64,000 nt of DNA from Bordetella genomosp. 13 (GTDB lineage: Bacteria > Pseudomonadota > Gammaproteobacteria > Burkholderiales > Burkholderiaceae_B): NCBI RefSeq assembly GCF_007679965.1, contig NZ_VEHL01000001.1, forward strand, positions 992,001 through 1,056,000, written 5' to 3'. Below are positions 25,124 through 34,733 of this stretch, in pieces (the stretch's first letter is position 1; every line of letters starts with the position of its first letter). The notes beneath the pieces were generated by a model. The model was not told the origin of the DNA. It worked only from the letters and a program-made list of their open reading frames with translations, and made no database searches. The translations under genes and the position numbers were made by a program.

Positions 25124-25241
25124 GGTGGACCTCCTGGATCTCAGTCATGGGACCGGACCCGACGGGTCATTCCGTCGAGGACCGTTTCGTGTCCCGGTGA
25201 CTGCATTCTGCGCGGCGGGGCGTTCAGGATAAATACAGCAA

Positions 25242-25258
25242 TCCGGAAATGATTATTC
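25242..25258 (-). promoter_or_regulatory. Conserved upstream element of DUF4148 paralogue B
   Basis: TCCGGAAATGATTATTC, the counterpart of 24561-24577 at almost the same distance (119 against 121 bases) from its start codon. A shared AGGATAAA block lies about 16 bases closer to the gene in both copies. Confidence 0.55.
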
Positions 25259-25323
25259 AACAGACGCCAAAAATCACCAGCCAGACCGCCTGATTGTTTC
25301 GAAACCATACGGTCTGCGTAAGG

Positions 25324-26505
25324 CTATTGCGTCCGCCGCGGTAGCCAGCGCCAGAACACCGCCGCCGCGATCAAGCCCAGCGTGCCCACGCCGAACGAGG
25401 CCGCGCCCAGGGACATCAGGGCGGTGAGGCCCGACAGGGCGACGGGACCGCCGCTCGATCCCAGGTCTGCCATGAAGCGCCAGATGCCCAGGAACTGCGT
25501 GCGGGCCTGCGGCGGGGCCGAGTCGGCGCCCAGCGTCATCACGATGCCCGAGCCGATGCCGTTGCCGAAGCCCAGCAGCAGCGACACCAGCACGAAGCTG
25601 GCCATGCCACCGGTGAGCGGGATGGCCATCAGGCTCAGTCCCATCAGCAGCGTGCAGGGCAGGGCCACCCACAGCCGGCCGCGCAGGTCCATGACCTTGC
25701 CCGCGGGGTAGAACACGGACATGTCCACCGCGGCGACCAGCCCGTAGATGAGCGACGTGGTAGTGGCGTCCAGGCCCAGGTGATCGGCCCACAGCGGGAT
25801 CACGACCTGCCGCGAGGCGCGCAGCGCGCTGACCAGCATCACGCCGACGCCCAGCGTCATGTAGACCTTGCCGTGGCTGCGCGCGACCTGCGCGATGCCG
25901 ACGCGTTGCGGCGCGTCGCCGCCGGTGGCCGGCTTGGGTTCCATGTCGGGCGTGGTCAGGGCGATCAGGCCCGCCAACAGCATGGCGGCGATGGCGACCC
26001 AATAGGCGCCGTCCAGGCCCATGAAGTGGATCAGCGCGGCGCCGGCGAACGGGCCGACGAACACGCCGATGCGGGTGGTGCCGCCCAGCGTCGACAGCGC
26101 GCGGGCGCGCAGCCGCAGCGGCACGACTTCGATCATGTAGCTCTGGCGCGCCAGCTGGAACACCGATTGCGCGATGCCCTGCATCAGCATGGCCACCGCC
26201 AGCACCCACACGTGCGGCGCGGTGACGGCCAGCAGCAGCCCGATCACGCTGAGGCCCGCGGCGCCCGCCATGGCGCGTTTTTCGCCATAGCGTTCCGTCA
26301 GCAGCGCCGAGGGGATGTTGCTGAGAAGCGAGCCGATGCCGATCAGCGCGGCGATCAGGCCGGCCATGGCCACCGAGGCGCCCAGGTCGCGCGCGGTCAG
26401 CGCGACCACCGGCAGGATGGCGCCGTTGCTCAGGCCGTAGAACAGGGAGGGGCCGAACGCCGGGATGGCGATCTTCTTGAAGTCGAAAGCGTCTTGTTGC
26501 TGCAT
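25324..26505 (-). CDS. MFS transporter
   Basis: 393 aa with 12 predicted helices. The motif-A-like loop after helix 2 reads LLTERYGEKRAMAGAA. The protein looks like a drug or small-molecule exporter of the DHA1 group. It has no adjacent regulator and lies between the DUF4148 genes and a cluster of stress-type membrane proteins on the same strand. A nested hairpin at 26623-26671 separates it from the gene upstream, so it probably has its own promoter. The substrate is unknown. Confidence 0.87.
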   Translation of the reverse strand: MQQQDAFDFKKIAIPAFGPSLFYGLSNGAILPVVALTARDLGASVAMAGLIAALIGIGSLLSNIPSALLTERYGEKRAMAGAAGLSVIGLLLAVTAPHVWVLAVAMLMQGIAQSVFQLARQSYMIEVVPLRLRARALSTLGGTTRIGVFVGPFAGAALIHFMGLDGAYWVAIAAMLLAGLIALTTPDMEPKPATGGDAPQRVGIAQVARSHGKVYMTLGVGVMLVSALRASRQVVIPLWADHLGLDATTTSLIYGLVAAVDMSVFYPAGKVMDLRGRLWVALPCTLLMGLSLMAIPLTGGMASFVLVSLLLGFGNGIGSGIVMTLGADSAPPQARTQFLGIWRFMADLGSSGGPVALSGLTALMSLGAASFGVGTLGLIAAAVFWRWLPRRTQ

Positions 26506-26622
26506 GCCACGGTGAAGCGCGAAGCGCCGGACGCGCGCCGCGCGAGGCGATGCGGAGGCGAAGATAAGGGGGAGTCGCGATGGCGCGGGGACCCGCGCCG
26601 GGAATAGGTATTGTACTGGCGC

Positions 26623-26671
26623 AAAGAACCGCGCGTCGGTCTGGCTTTACACCAGCCCTCCGGGGTTCTTT
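26623..26671 (-). terminator. Nested hairpin, probable terminator
   Basis: AAAGAACC and GGTTCTTT form an outer 8-bp stem that encloses a small TGG-CTTTACA-CCA hairpin. On the minus strand the outer stem ends in GGTTCTTTG, 16 bases after the stop of the 26687-27241 gene. It fits a terminator with a short T-run. Confidence 0.6.
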
Positions 26672-26686
26672 CCGTCGTCCATGAGG

Positions 26687-27241
26687 CTATTGCGGCTGCG
26701 GGGCCTGCACCGGGTCGAAGTCGACCCACTTGCCCTCGCGCCAGCGGCCGTTGGCGCGCTCCACGTCCATGCCGCCGCTTTCGCGCAGGATCCGGGCGGC
26801 CTGGTTCTCCTGGTCTGGCGACACATGGACCGCGGTCAGCACGCCGGCGTGCCGGATCTGCACGTCGGGGCGGTCGGGTTCCTTGTGGCTGCGCCGGCCC
26901 GCCACGCGCATGGCGCCCATCAACGAGCCGATGTAGGCGCCCAGCGCGGCGCCGACGATCAGCCCGAAGCCGCTGTGGCCCAGCGCGAACACGATGCCCG
27001 CGCCGATGGCCGCGCCCAGCGTGGCCAGCAGGCCCGCGCCCAGAACGGCGCCCTTGCTGGCGCCGCGCGAATCGGGGTCCGCGGTACGGTCGCCACCCGC
27101 CGGATGGCGATCGTGCCAGCCGGGCGGGTTGACGTAGAAAATGTTCACGGCGTCTTCGGAGAAGCCGCTGGCGAACAGCTTGCGGGCCGCGTCCTCCGCG
27201 GCGGGGAACGTATCAAAGCGTGCTGCGACGATCAACGACAT
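26687..27241 (-). CDS. Hypothetical membrane protein with a Gly/Ala-rich central hairpin
   Basis: 184 aa. The N-terminus (VAARFDTFPAAEDAARKLFASGF) resembles the ferredoxin-like SPOR/YflT-type domain seen in general stress proteins. A hydrophobic Gly/Ala-rich pair of helices lies at about 75-115 (GAVLGAGLLATLGAAIGAGI), glycine-zipper in character. A second ferredoxin-like segment follows at about 125-165. The start ATG has AAAGGAGAC upstream. The next gene upstream on the same strand encodes a YqjD-like protein, so a stress-response pair is likely. Function unknown. Confidence 0.72.
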   Translation of the reverse strand: MSLIVAARFDTFPAAEDAARKLFASGFSEDAVNIFYVNPPGWHDRHPAGGDRTADPDSRGASKGAVLGAGLLATLGAAIGAGIVFALGHSGFGLIVGAALGAYIGSLMGAMRVAGRRSHKEPDRPDVQIRHAGVLTAVHVSPDQENQAARILRESGGMDVERANGRWREGKWVDFDPVQAPQPQ

Positions 27242-27302
27242 GGAGGTCTCCTTTGCGTGAAGGCCGCGGCGCGGACCGGCGCGATGCCGGACCTGGAACG
27301 CT

Positions 27303-27620
27303 TCAGCGGCGCAGTGCGGTCGCGGCCGACAGGGCACCCGCCGCCACGCCGACCACCACGGCCAGGCCGATGGACTTCCAGGCGTTGCGATGCACCAGGC
27401 GATCGGTGCGCGCCGCGATGCGCTTGACGTTGCGCGACCGCGCCATGCGCCGCAAACCGTGTGCCTGGCTCTTCACGCGCTCCGCTACGCCGTGGGCCGT
27501 CTTGTCCGCGCGGGCGGCATTGGCCTCGAGCAATTCATCGACGCGCGTCAGCAGCGATTGCACCGAATCCTTGGCGTTTTCCAGTTGCGAATCCGAGAGA
27601 GCATGGCGAAGGTTGGACAT
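27303..27620 (-). CDS. DUF883 (ElaB/YqjD-like) membrane-anchored protein
   Basis: 105 aa. A long amphipathic helical region (about 10-75, likely coiled coil, with LENAKDSVQSLLTRVDELLE) is followed by a basic stretch and a C-terminal transmembrane anchor (SIGLAVVVGVAAGALSAATA). This is the layout of YqjD/ElaB proteins, which tether ribosomes to the inner membrane in stationary phase in Escherichia coli. The same role here is inference. It is 61 bases upstream of the Gly-zipper membrane protein on the same strand. Confidence 0.82.
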   Translation of the reverse strand: MSNLRHALSDSQLENAKDSVQSLLTRVDELLEANAARADKTAHGVAERVKSQAHGLRRMARSRNVKRIAARTDRLVHRNAWKSIGLAVVVGVAAGALSAATALRR

Positions 27621-27914
27621 AGTCTGACTCCTAGTTCGAAGCGGCGCCGCGCGCGCCGCGGGATTTGGAGAACTGCCGAAGCAGGCGGCGCCTGGCCGCA
27701 TCGGGCAAAACGCCGCGTGCCGTGGAGGGCGCCTGGGGTGCACTCCGGAACCGGCAGGGCTGAGACCATTTTGAGCGTGGAGCGCGGCCATGGGCTAGGG
27801 TTTGGCTACTAGGGGTAAGAGGCTGTGTCCCCGCTGGCCCCAAACGCCTGTTTTACCGTCGCATGGGCCGCAATTCGATACGTTCGGTTGCCGCGCGCAC
27901 TACAATCCGGCCCC

Positions 27915-29291
27915 ATGTTCCCGCTGCTGAAAACGCGGCGCGTGCCCGGTGCCGCGTGGGTACGCCGCCAATTGATCGCCGATCGCCTGCCCGCCACGCT
28001 GCTGGCCGCGGCGGTGGCCGGCGTGCTAGGGGCGTTGGCCACCGTGGCGTTCCGCGAGGCGCTGGAATGGCTGCAGGCATGGCTGGGCGGCGCGCCCGCG
28101 CACGGCATGGTGTCGCTGGCCCGCGGCCTGGCGTGGTGGGAGCGCCTGCTGCTGCCCGCGTCGGGCGGCGCGGTAGCCGGCCTCGTCCTGCACTGGGCCA
28201 ACACACGCCTGCCCAAGCGTGGCGCGGGCGACTACATGGAAGCCATCGCGCTGGGCCGCGGCATCGTCGGCATGCGCCAGACGCTGGCGCGCAGCCTTGC
28301 GTCGCTCGTTTTCATCAGCTCGGGCGCGTCGATCGGCCGCGAAGGCCCGATGGTGCAACTGGCCGCCATGCTGTCGTCGGCGCTGGGCCGCTTCCTGGTG
28401 CTGCCGCCCGGCCATCTGCGCCTGCTGGTGGCCTGTGGCGCGACCGCGGGCATCACCGCGGCCTACAACGCGCCGATTGCGGGCGCGCTGTTCGTGTCCG
28501 AGATCGTCTACGGCGCGGTGTCGTCGGCCACGCTGGTGCCGCTGGTGGTATCGTCCGTGGCCGCCAACATGGTCACGCGCCAGTTGCTGAACTACGACGC
28601 CGTCTACCACATGCCCGCCTTCGACTTCGTGTCGGGCTGGGAAGTGCTGAGCTACCTTGGCCTGGGCCTGCTGGCCGGCGTGACGGCCCCGTATTACCTG
28701 GCGCTGCTGGATGCGGCCCGGCGCGGTTTCGTGCGCCTGGCGCGGCCGCTGTGGCTGCGCCTGGCGCTGGGCGGGCTGGTGGTGGGCGTGATCTCGCTGG
28801 GCTGGCCCGAGGTTTGGGGCAACGGCTACAGCGTGGTGAATTCGATGCTGCACCAGCCCTGGGCCTGGCAGGCGGTCGCCATCCTGCTGCTGATGAAGAT
28901 GGTGGCCACGGCTGGCAGCGTGGGTTCGGGCGCGGTGGGCGGCATCTTCACGCCCACGCTGTTCGTGGGCGCGGCGGTGGGCCACCTGTACGGCGCCGCG
29001 CTGCACGGCCTGTTACCGGCGGGCTCGGTGTCCTCGGTCAGCAGCTACGCAGTGGTCGGCATGGGCGCGCTGCTGGCCGCCGCCACGCATGCGCCGCTGA
29101 TGTCCATTCTGATGATCTTCGAGATGACGCTGAGCTACGAGGCCATGCTGCCGTTGATGCTCGCCTGCGTCACGGGCTTCGTGATCGCGCGCGGGCTGCG
29201 CGCCGATTCGATGTACTCGCGCTCCCTGGCGCGCAATCGCCGCATGCAGGCGCTGCTGGGCGCGCGGCTGCCCAAGGGCCGCGAGGACTGA
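27915..29291 (+). CDS. CLC-family chloride channel/antiporter homologue with altered ion-selectivity motifs
   Basis: 458 aa with the CLC fold of about 16 helices. The gating motif GREGP with Glu143 is intact, as is [10 protein letters not shown], which supplies the second anion-binding helix. The GSGIP motif that coordinates chloride through its serine is replaced by GAGDY (103-107). The position of the internal proton glutamate (Glu203 in the Escherichia coli protein) is Ile197, next to a conserved Glu196. Loss of both suggests a different anion or an uncoupled channel. The gene stands alone, divergent from the YqjD-like gene. Confidence 0.87.
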   Translation: MFPLLKTRRVPGAAWVRRQLIADRLPATLLAAAVAGVLGALATVAFREALEWLQAWLGGAPAHGMVSLARGLAWWERLLLPASGGAVAGLVLHWANTRLPKRGAGDYMEAIALGRGIVGMRQTLARSLASLVFISSGASIGREGPMVQLAAMLSSALGRFLVLPPGHLRLLVACGATAGITAAYNAPIAGALFVSEIVYGAVSSATLVPLVVSSVAANMVTRQLLNYDAVYHMPAFDFVSGWEVLSYLGLGLLAGVTAPYYLALLDAARRGFVRLARPLWLRLALGGLVVGVISLGWPEVWGNGYSVVNSMLHQPWAWQAVAILLLMKMVATAGSVGSGAVGGIFTPTLFVGAAVGHLYGAALHGLLPAGSVSSVSSYAVVGMGALLAAATHAPLMSILMIFEMTLSYEAMLPLMLACVTGFVIARGLRADSMYSRSLARNRRMQALLGARLPKGRED

Positions 29292-29454
29292 ACGCCCCTG
29301 GCGCGCGGATTCCGCCTGGCGCCACGACGCGGACAAGCGGGATTACCCTGATGTTCGGTTCTTATCGACACGATATGTTTCATCTACAACATGTAGAAAT
29401 CGCAGCCCGGTGAATTCCATAAAAGTCCCTGCGAACCAGGGAAAGGAGGGTGCA

Positions 29455-30831
29455 ATGTCGCGCTTCCTTGACAAACTTCTCGGCCGCGCCCGCCAGCGCC
29501 GACTGGCCGACCTGCACGGCCAGATCGACGCCATCCATCGCTCGCAGGCCGTGATCGAGTTCGATCTGGCCGGCCACGTGCTGGCGGCCAACCAGAACTT
29601 CCTCGACACCATGGGCTACCAGCTGGACGAGGTCGTGGGCCAGCACCACCGCATGTTCGTCGACCAGGACATGCGGCAGTCCGAGGCCTACGCCGAATTC
29701 TGGCGCCGCCTGGGTGAGGGCCTGCACGATGCCGGCCGCTATCGGCGCGTGGCGCACGACGGCCACGAGGTCTGGCTGCAGGCCAGCTACAACCCCATCT
29801 TCGACGGGCGCGGCCAGCCGTTCAAGGTGGTGAAGTACGCCACCGACGTCACCGGCGAGCAGCGCCGCAACGACGACGCGCAGGGCCAGCTGGCGGCCAT
29901 CTCGAAGGTACAGGCGGTGATCGAGTTCGAGCTGGACGGCACCATCCTGCATGCCAACGACCTGTTCCTGCGTGCGCTGGGCTACCGGCTGGACGAGGTG
30001 GTCGGCCGGCATCACAGCATGTTCGTGCAGCCCGGCGAGCGCCGCACCGCGGCCTATGCCGATTTCTGGCGCAAGCTGGGCAACGGCGCGCACGACGCCG
30101 GACAGTACCTGCGCATTGGCAAGGACGGCCGCGAGGTGTGGATCGAGGCCAGCTACAACCCCATCCTGGATGCCGACGGGCGGCCGTTCAAGGTGGTGAA
30201 GTACGCCACGGACATCACGCGCCGCTTCACCGCGGCGCAGACGCTGCGCGTGGCGGTGCAGGGCCTGACCGAGAACGCCGAGCGCGCGGGCCAGGCCAAC
30301 CAGCTGGCGCTGGACGCCTGTCGCGTGGCCGAGGAAGGCGGCCAGACGGTGCAGGGCGTGATCGGCGCCATGGACGCCATCACGGCCAGTTCGCGCAAGA
30401 TATCGGACATCATCGGCGTGATGGACAACATCGCCTTCCAGACCAACATCCTGGCGCTGAACGCCGCGGTCGAGGCCGCGCGCGCGGGCCAGCACGGCAA
30501 GGGCTTCGCGGTGGTGGCCTCGGAAGTGCGCAACCTGGCTCAGAGCAGCGCGTCGGCCGCCAAGGAGATCAAGGGGCTGATCCAGTCGTCGCGCCTGCAA
30601 GTCGAGCGCGGCGCCGAGCAGGTGCGCCACGCCGGTGCCACGATGGAGGAGATCGTCGCCTCGTCGCGCAGCGTCACCGAGATCATGGGCGAGGTGGTGG
30701 AGGTGTCGCTGGCGCACTCGGCAAGCCTGGGGGAGGTGACGCACGACCTGACGGCACAGGCGGTGGGCAGCGGCCCGACCTCGCCGTCGCCGCGCATACT
30801 GGCGCCGGTGCCGCGCCTGCGGGCCGCCTGA
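29455..30831 (+). CDS. Soluble methyl-accepting chemotaxis protein with two PAS domains (BdlA-like)
   Basis: 458 aa. Two PAS domains (about 20-135 and 140-255) are clear internal duplicates, sharing QAVIEF, GYxLDEVVGxHHxMF and [21 protein letters not shown]. They are followed by a short MCP signalling domain (about 280-420) with the conserved tip [19 protein letters not shown]. There is no transmembrane helix or HAMP domain, so it is cytoplasmic. The same architecture occurs in Pseudomonas BdlA (biofilm dispersion) and in Aer2-type sensors. I chose the ATG at 29455 because GGAAAGGAGGG precedes it; an upstream GTG lacks such a site. No che genes are nearby. Confidence 0.88.
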   Translation: MSRFLDKLLGRARQRRLADLHGQIDAIHRSQAVIEFDLAGHVLAANQNFLDTMGYQLDEVVGQHHRMFVDQDMRQSEAYAEFWRRLGEGLHDAGRYRRVAHDGHEVWLQASYNPIFDGRGQPFKVVKYATDVTGEQRRNDDAQGQLAAISKVQAVIEFELDGTILHANDLFLRALGYRLDEVVGRHHSMFVQPGERRTAAYADFWRKLGNGAHDAGQYLRIGKDGREVWIEASYNPILDADGRPFKVVKYATDITRRFTAAQTLRVAVQGLTENAERAGQANQLALDACRVAEEGGQTVQGVIGAMDAITASSRKISDIIGVMDNIAFQTNILALNAAVEAARAGQHGKGFAVVASEVRNLAQSSASAAKEIKGLIQSSRLQVERGAEQVRHAGATMEEIVASSRSVTEIMGEVVEVSLAHSASLGEVTHDLTAQAVGSGPTSPSPRILAPVPRLRAA

Positions 30832-30855
30832 AGGCGGCGCGCGCGTCGCCCCTCG

Positions 30856-30895
30856 CGTCTGCGCGCACGTGGTCGCGCGCCGTGCTGCGCAGACG
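30856..30895 (+). terminator. Stem-loop after the chemoreceptor gene
   Basis: CGTCTGCGC (30856-30864) and GCGCAGACG (30887-30895) form a perfect 9-bp stem around a 22-base GC-rich loop, 25 bases after the stop. There is no T-run, so it is a weak candidate. The rest of the 259-base gap to the next gene shows only an AATTTACATTTACATT stretch near 31011 that may be a promoter. Confidence 0.4.
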
Positions 30896-31090
30896 ACCGG
30901 CGCGTCGCCGCGTTCGTGCGCCTTCCTACATGCCTTCTTACAGCCTTTACGCCCCGCCATAATTGGCGGCGGATAAGGCCGGCGTTTCTTGGTACCCTTG
31001 GCGGGCCCAATTTACATTTACATTCTTCGCCTCCGGACCGTGCCGCAGCCGCTTATCCCGCCCGTGCTTTCCCCCTCCCTTCCGTCCAGC

Positions 31091-31816
31091 ATGCCGGCCG
31101 GGGCGGGGCCAGGCTGGCGGCGTGCGGCAAGGCGGATGCGCATGGCGGGCGGCGTGCTGGCCCTGGCGCTGCTGGCCGCCTGCGCCAGCACCAAGGTCGG
31201 TCCCGGCGAGTACCGCGTGAAGGACGGCGACACGCTGACCAAGATCGCGCGCGACAACGGCCAGTCGGTCAACGACCTGGTGCGCTGGAACAACCTGGGC
31301 AGCGCGGACCGCATCACCGAAGGCCAGGTCTTGCGCGTCAGGCCGCCCGGCGACGACGGCAGCCTGCCCGACGCCGGCGCCACTCCGCCCAGCTCGCCCA
31401 GGCCCAAGGGCCGCGCGCCCATTCCCGATTCTCCCGCCACGCCGGTGCGCGGCATCTCGCTGGCATGGCCGGCCGAGGGCGTGCTGGTGTCCGGCTACAA
31501 CGGCGTCAGTTCCAAGGGCATCACCATCGCCAACAAGGTCGGCACGCCGGTGCAGGCCGCGGCGGCGGGCACGGTCGAATACGCCAGCAACGGGCTGCGC
31601 GGCTACGGCAACCTGGTGATCGTGCGCCATGCCGGCGGCTTCCTCAGCATCTATGCCCACAACCACAAGCTGCTGGTCAAGCAGGGCCAGGCGGTCAGGC
31701 AGGGGCAGACCATCGCCGAGATGGGCAACAGCGACGCCTCGCGCGTGGCCGTTTACTTCGAGCTGCGCCAGAACGGCAAGCCGGTGAACCCGCTGGGCGC
31801 CCTGCCCAAGCGTTGA
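31091..31816 (+). CDS. NlpD-like lipoprotein: LysM plus degenerate LytM/M23 domain
   Basis: 241 aa, or 226 aa if the ATG at 31136 is used; the start is uncertain. A basic signal segment is followed by the lipobox LLAAC. LysM covers about residues 42-87 (YRVKDGDTLTKIARDNGQS). A Pro-rich linker and a C-terminal LytM domain with RGYGNLVIVRHAGGFLSIYA follow. Active M23 enzymes need HxxxD and HxH zinc ligands; here they are replaced (KGITIAN, VAVYFELR). It should therefore activate a cell-wall amidase, as NlpD and EnvC do, without cutting peptidoglycan itself. Confidence 0.87.
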   Translation: MPAGAGPGWRRAARRMRMAGGVLALALLAACASTKVGPGEYRVKDGDTLTKIARDNGQSVNDLVRWNNLGSADRITEGQVLRVRPPGDDGSLPDAGATPPSSPRPKGRAPIPDSPATPVRGISLAWPAEGVLVSGYNGVSSKGITIANKVGTPVQAAAAGTVEYASNGLRGYGNLVIVRHAGGFLSIYAHNHKLLVKQGQAVRQGQTIAEMGNSDASRVAVYFELRQNGKPVNPLGALPKR

Positions 31817-31863
31817 TCGATCCGGGTTTACCCGGAACATTGGTTCCTTGTTGCAGTGCAAAA

Positions 31864-31886
31864 GTGGTCCCGTCCCGGGACCACTG
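31864..31886. terminator. Perfect 10-bp hairpin after the NlpD-like gene
   Basis: AGTGGTCCCG and CGGGACCACT flank a TCC loop, 47 bases after the stop. On the minus strand the stem runs into TTTT. On the plus strand it is followed by GCCGCG, so termination of the lipoprotein gene would be inefficient. Confidence 0.5.
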
Positions 31887-31958
31887 CCGCGCTTCTAATA
31901 GCGGACTTGCGTTCGGCCGGGGCCGGACGCTCATCCGACAAAGCACAAGGGGAATGCC

Positions 31959-32936
31959 ATGGGCATCAAACACTACCTGCTGGGCCTGGGCCTGATGGCG
32001 GGCTCGGCCATCCTGCCGGCCGCGGCGCAAAGCGCCGACAACTGGCCCGAGCGGCCCATCAAGATCGTCGTGCCGTTCTCGGCCGGCGCCGCCACCGACC
32101 TGATCTCGCGCCAGCTGGGCCAGGCGCTGGGCAAGGAATACGGCCAGAGCGTCATCGTCGAGAACAAGCCCGGCGCCGCCGCGGCCATCGGCAGCTCGGC
32201 TGCGGCACGCTCGCCCGCCGACGGCTACACGCTGCTGATGTCGGGCCCGGCCTCGATGGTCACCAACCGCTTCCTGTACAAGAACCTGAGCTACGATCCC
32301 GCCAGCTTCGCGAAGGTCGCGGTCGTGGCCGTCACGCCGAACGTGCTGCTGTCCAATCCCAGCGAGCCTTTCAAGACGCTGCCCGAGATGGTCGCGTACG
32401 CGAAGAAGAACCCGGGCAAGCTGACCTACGCCTCGTTCGGCGCGGGCACTACGTCGCACCTGGCCGGCGAACTGCTGAAGCAGCTGACCGGCATCGACAT
32501 CGTGCACGTGCCCTACAAGGGCGCCGGCGACGCCATTCCGGCGCTGCTCAGCGGCCAGGTCTCCATGTACTTCGACACCATCATGACCGCGCTGCCCTAC
32601 GTGCAGTCGGGCAAGCTGAACGCGCTGGCCATCTCGACCGCCAGGCGTTCGGAGATGGCGCCGAACCTGCCGACGGTGGCCGAACAGGGCTATCCGGGCT
32701 ATGACGTGGCGCCCTGGTACGGTATCGTCGCGCCCGAGGGCACGCCCAAGCCCATCGTCGACAAGCTCAACGCCTCGATCAACCGTGCCCTGAAGGATCC
32801 GGATTTCCGCGCCAAGCTGGCCACCACCGGCGCCGAGCCGGTCGGCGGCTCGGTCGCCGACTTCGAGGCCATGGTCAACGCCGAACTGCCCCGCACGGAA
32901 GCCCTGATCAAACAATCGGGCATGACGCTGCAGTAA
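31959..32936 (+). CDS. Tripartite tricarboxylate transporter substrate receptor (Bug/TctC)
   Basis: 325 aa. The signal peptide ends at about residue 23 (LPAAAQS), then WPERPIKIVVPFSAG, the family signature at the start of the mature domain, with HVPYKGAGDAIPALLSGQV mid-protein. It is an orphan receptor with no TctAB genes nearby. Forty-two bases separate it from a GGT-family gene on the same strand, so the two may share a transcript and a substrate. An AAGGGG ribosome binding site is present. Confidence 0.9.
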   Translation: MGIKHYLLGLGLMAGSAILPAAAQSADNWPERPIKIVVPFSAGAATDLISRQLGQALGKEYGQSVIVENKPGAAAAIGSSAAARSPADGYTLLMSGPASMVTNRFLYKNLSYDPASFAKVAVVAVTPNVLLSNPSEPFKTLPEMVAYAKKNPGKLTYASFGAGTTSHLAGELLKQLTGIDIVHVPYKGAGDAIPALLSGQVSMYFDTIMTALPYVQSGKLNALAISTARRSEMAPNLPTVAEQGYPGYDVAPWYGIVAPEGTPKPIVDKLNASINRALKDPDFRAKLATTGAEPVGGSVADFEAMVNAELPRTEALIKQSGMTLQ

Positions 32937-32978
32937 GCGTTAAGGTTCGTCTTTCCCATTCATCGCCGAGTTCATCCC

Positions 32979-34568
32979 ATGTCGTCCCGCGATTGGTCGT
33001 TTCCCTATCCCTCCCAGAAGATGCCCGTGCTGGCGCGCAACGTCGTCAGCACCAGCCAGCCGCTGGCCGCCCAGGCGGGCCTGCGCATGCTGTTGCAGGG
33101 CGGCAACGCGGTCGACGCGGCGCTGGCCACGGCCATCGCGCTGACGGTGGTCGAGCCGGTGATGAACGGCATCGGCGGCGACCTGTTCGTGCAGGTCTGG
33201 AAGGATGGCCAGCTGCAGGGCCTGAACTCCACCGGCTGCGCGCCGGCGGGCTGGACCGACGAACGCTTCGCCGGCCGCGACGCCATGCCGCCCATCGGCT
33301 GGGACACGGTCACCGTGCCCGGCCAGGTGGCGGGCTGGAAGGCGCTGTCCGACCGGCACGGCAAGCTGCCGTTCGCGCGCCTGTTCGAGCCGGCCATCGC
33401 CTATGCCGAGGAAGGCTTCCCGGTGTCGCCCACGATTGCCCGCCAGTGGGCCGCGCAGGCGCCCAAGCTGGCCGAGCAGCCGGGCTTCAAGGACGCCTTC
33501 CTGCGCCTGGGCCGTGCGCCGCACGCGGGCGAGCACTGGCGCTTTCCCGAGCAGGCGCGCACGTTGCGCCTGATCGCCGAAAGCGGCGGCGAAAGCTTCT
33601 ATCGCGGCGAGCTGGCCTCGCGCATCGACGCGCATGCGCGCAACACCGGGGGCGCGCTGCGCGCCGAGGACCTGGCGGCGCACCAGCCGATGTGGGTCGA
33701 GCCGGTGTCGCAGGATTTCCGCGGCTACACGCTGCACGAGATCCCGCCCAGCGGGCAGGGCATCGCCGCGCTGATCGCGCTGGGCATCCTGGACCGCTTC
33801 GACCTGGAATCGATGGGCCGCGACAGCGCCGATTTCTATCACGTCGGACTGGAGGCCATGAAGCTGGCCTTCGCCGACCTGCACCAGCACGTCTCCGACC
33901 CGGCCACCATGCAGGTGAGCACGTCGCAATTGCTGGATCCGGCCTACCTGGCCGAGCGCGCCAGGCTGGTGTCGATGGACCGCGCCGGCACGCCGGGCGC
34001 GGGCGCGCCGAAGGTAGGCGGCACGGTGTACCTGGCCGCGGCCGATGCCGACGGCACCATGGTGTCCTTCATCCAGTCCAACTACCACGGCTTCGGGTCG
34101 GGCGTGGTGGTGCCCGAGACCGGCATCGCGCTGCACAACCGCGGCTGCGGCTTCGTGCTGACGCCGGGCCACGTCAACCGCGTGGCCCCGGGCAAGCGTC
34201 CGCTGCACACCATCATCCCGGGTTTCGTCACCCGTGCCGGCCAGCCGGTGATGGCGTTCGGCGTGATGGGCGGCTCGATGCAGGCGCAAGGCCATCTGCA
34301 GGTCATGGCGCGCCTGGGCGCGTTCAACCAGAACCCGCAGGCCATCAGCGACGCGCCGCGCTTCCGCGTGGAGAACGGCCCGGTGGTGACGGTGGAGTCG
34401 CACCTGTCCGGCGACGTGGTGCAGGCGCTGCGCGACCGCGGCCACAACCTGGAAGTCGCCGCGCCGCACAGCCTGGACTTCGGCGCCGCGCAGCTGATCC
34501 AGCGTGGCGAGTACGGCTACATCGCCGCATCGGATTCGCGCCGCGACGGGCAGGCCGTCGGGTTCTGA
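32979..34568 (+). CDS. Gamma-glutamyltransferase-family protein (YwrD type)
   Basis: 529 aa. The full GGT domain is present without a signal peptide. The conserved LLQGGNAVDAALATAIALTV and EPVMNGIGGD blocks occur near residues 36-70. The self-cleavage site is GGTVYLAAADADG with Thr349 as the presumed nucleophile. The family segment FGVMGGSMQAQGH is near residue 425. The short TVY form of the site, instead of TTHxS, places it with YwrD-like members whose substrates are poorly defined. It follows a Bug receptor gene, which hints that its substrate is an imported amidated carboxylate rather than glutathione. Confidence 0.88.
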   Translation: MSSRDWSFPYPSQKMPVLARNVVSTSQPLAAQAGLRMLLQGGNAVDAALATAIALTVVEPVMNGIGGDLFVQVWKDGQLQGLNSTGCAPAGWTDERFAGRDAMPPIGWDTVTVPGQVAGWKALSDRHGKLPFARLFEPAIAYAEEGFPVSPTIARQWAAQAPKLAEQPGFKDAFLRLGRAPHAGEHWRFPEQARTLRLIAESGGESFYRGELASRIDAHARNTGGALRAEDLAAHQPMWVEPVSQDFRGYTLHEIPPSGQGIAALIALGILDRFDLESMGRDSADFYHVGLEAMKLAFADLHQHVSDPATMQVSTSQLLDPAYLAERARLVSMDRAGTPGAGAPKVGGTVYLAAADADGTMVSFIQSNYHGFGSGVVVPETGIALHNRGCGFVLTPGHVNRVAPGKRPLHTIIPGFVTRAGQPVMAFGVMGGSMQAQGHLQVMARLGAFNQNPQAISDAPRFRVENGPVVTVESHLSGDVVQALRDRGHNLEVAAPHSLDFGAAQLIQRGEYGYIAASDSRRDGQAVGF

Positions 34569-34733
34569 TCCCACCCGCGGCGCATCGCGAGCGGGCCGCC
34601 TTCGGGCGGCCTCGTCGTTCGGTCACCGACGGTGGCCGGCATCTGGCGGCGCCGGGTCGCATGCCTTCAGGCATCGCGTCGAATCGGCATACACTGCGGT
34701 TTTCCCCCATCAGCAAGCAAGAGGATCACCGCC

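Noticed and set aside
29384..29396. CTACA-ACA-TGTAG dyad upstream of the chemoreceptor as an operator
   Set aside because: The five-base arms are short and no regulator is linked; the dyad could be chance in an AT-rich promoter segment.
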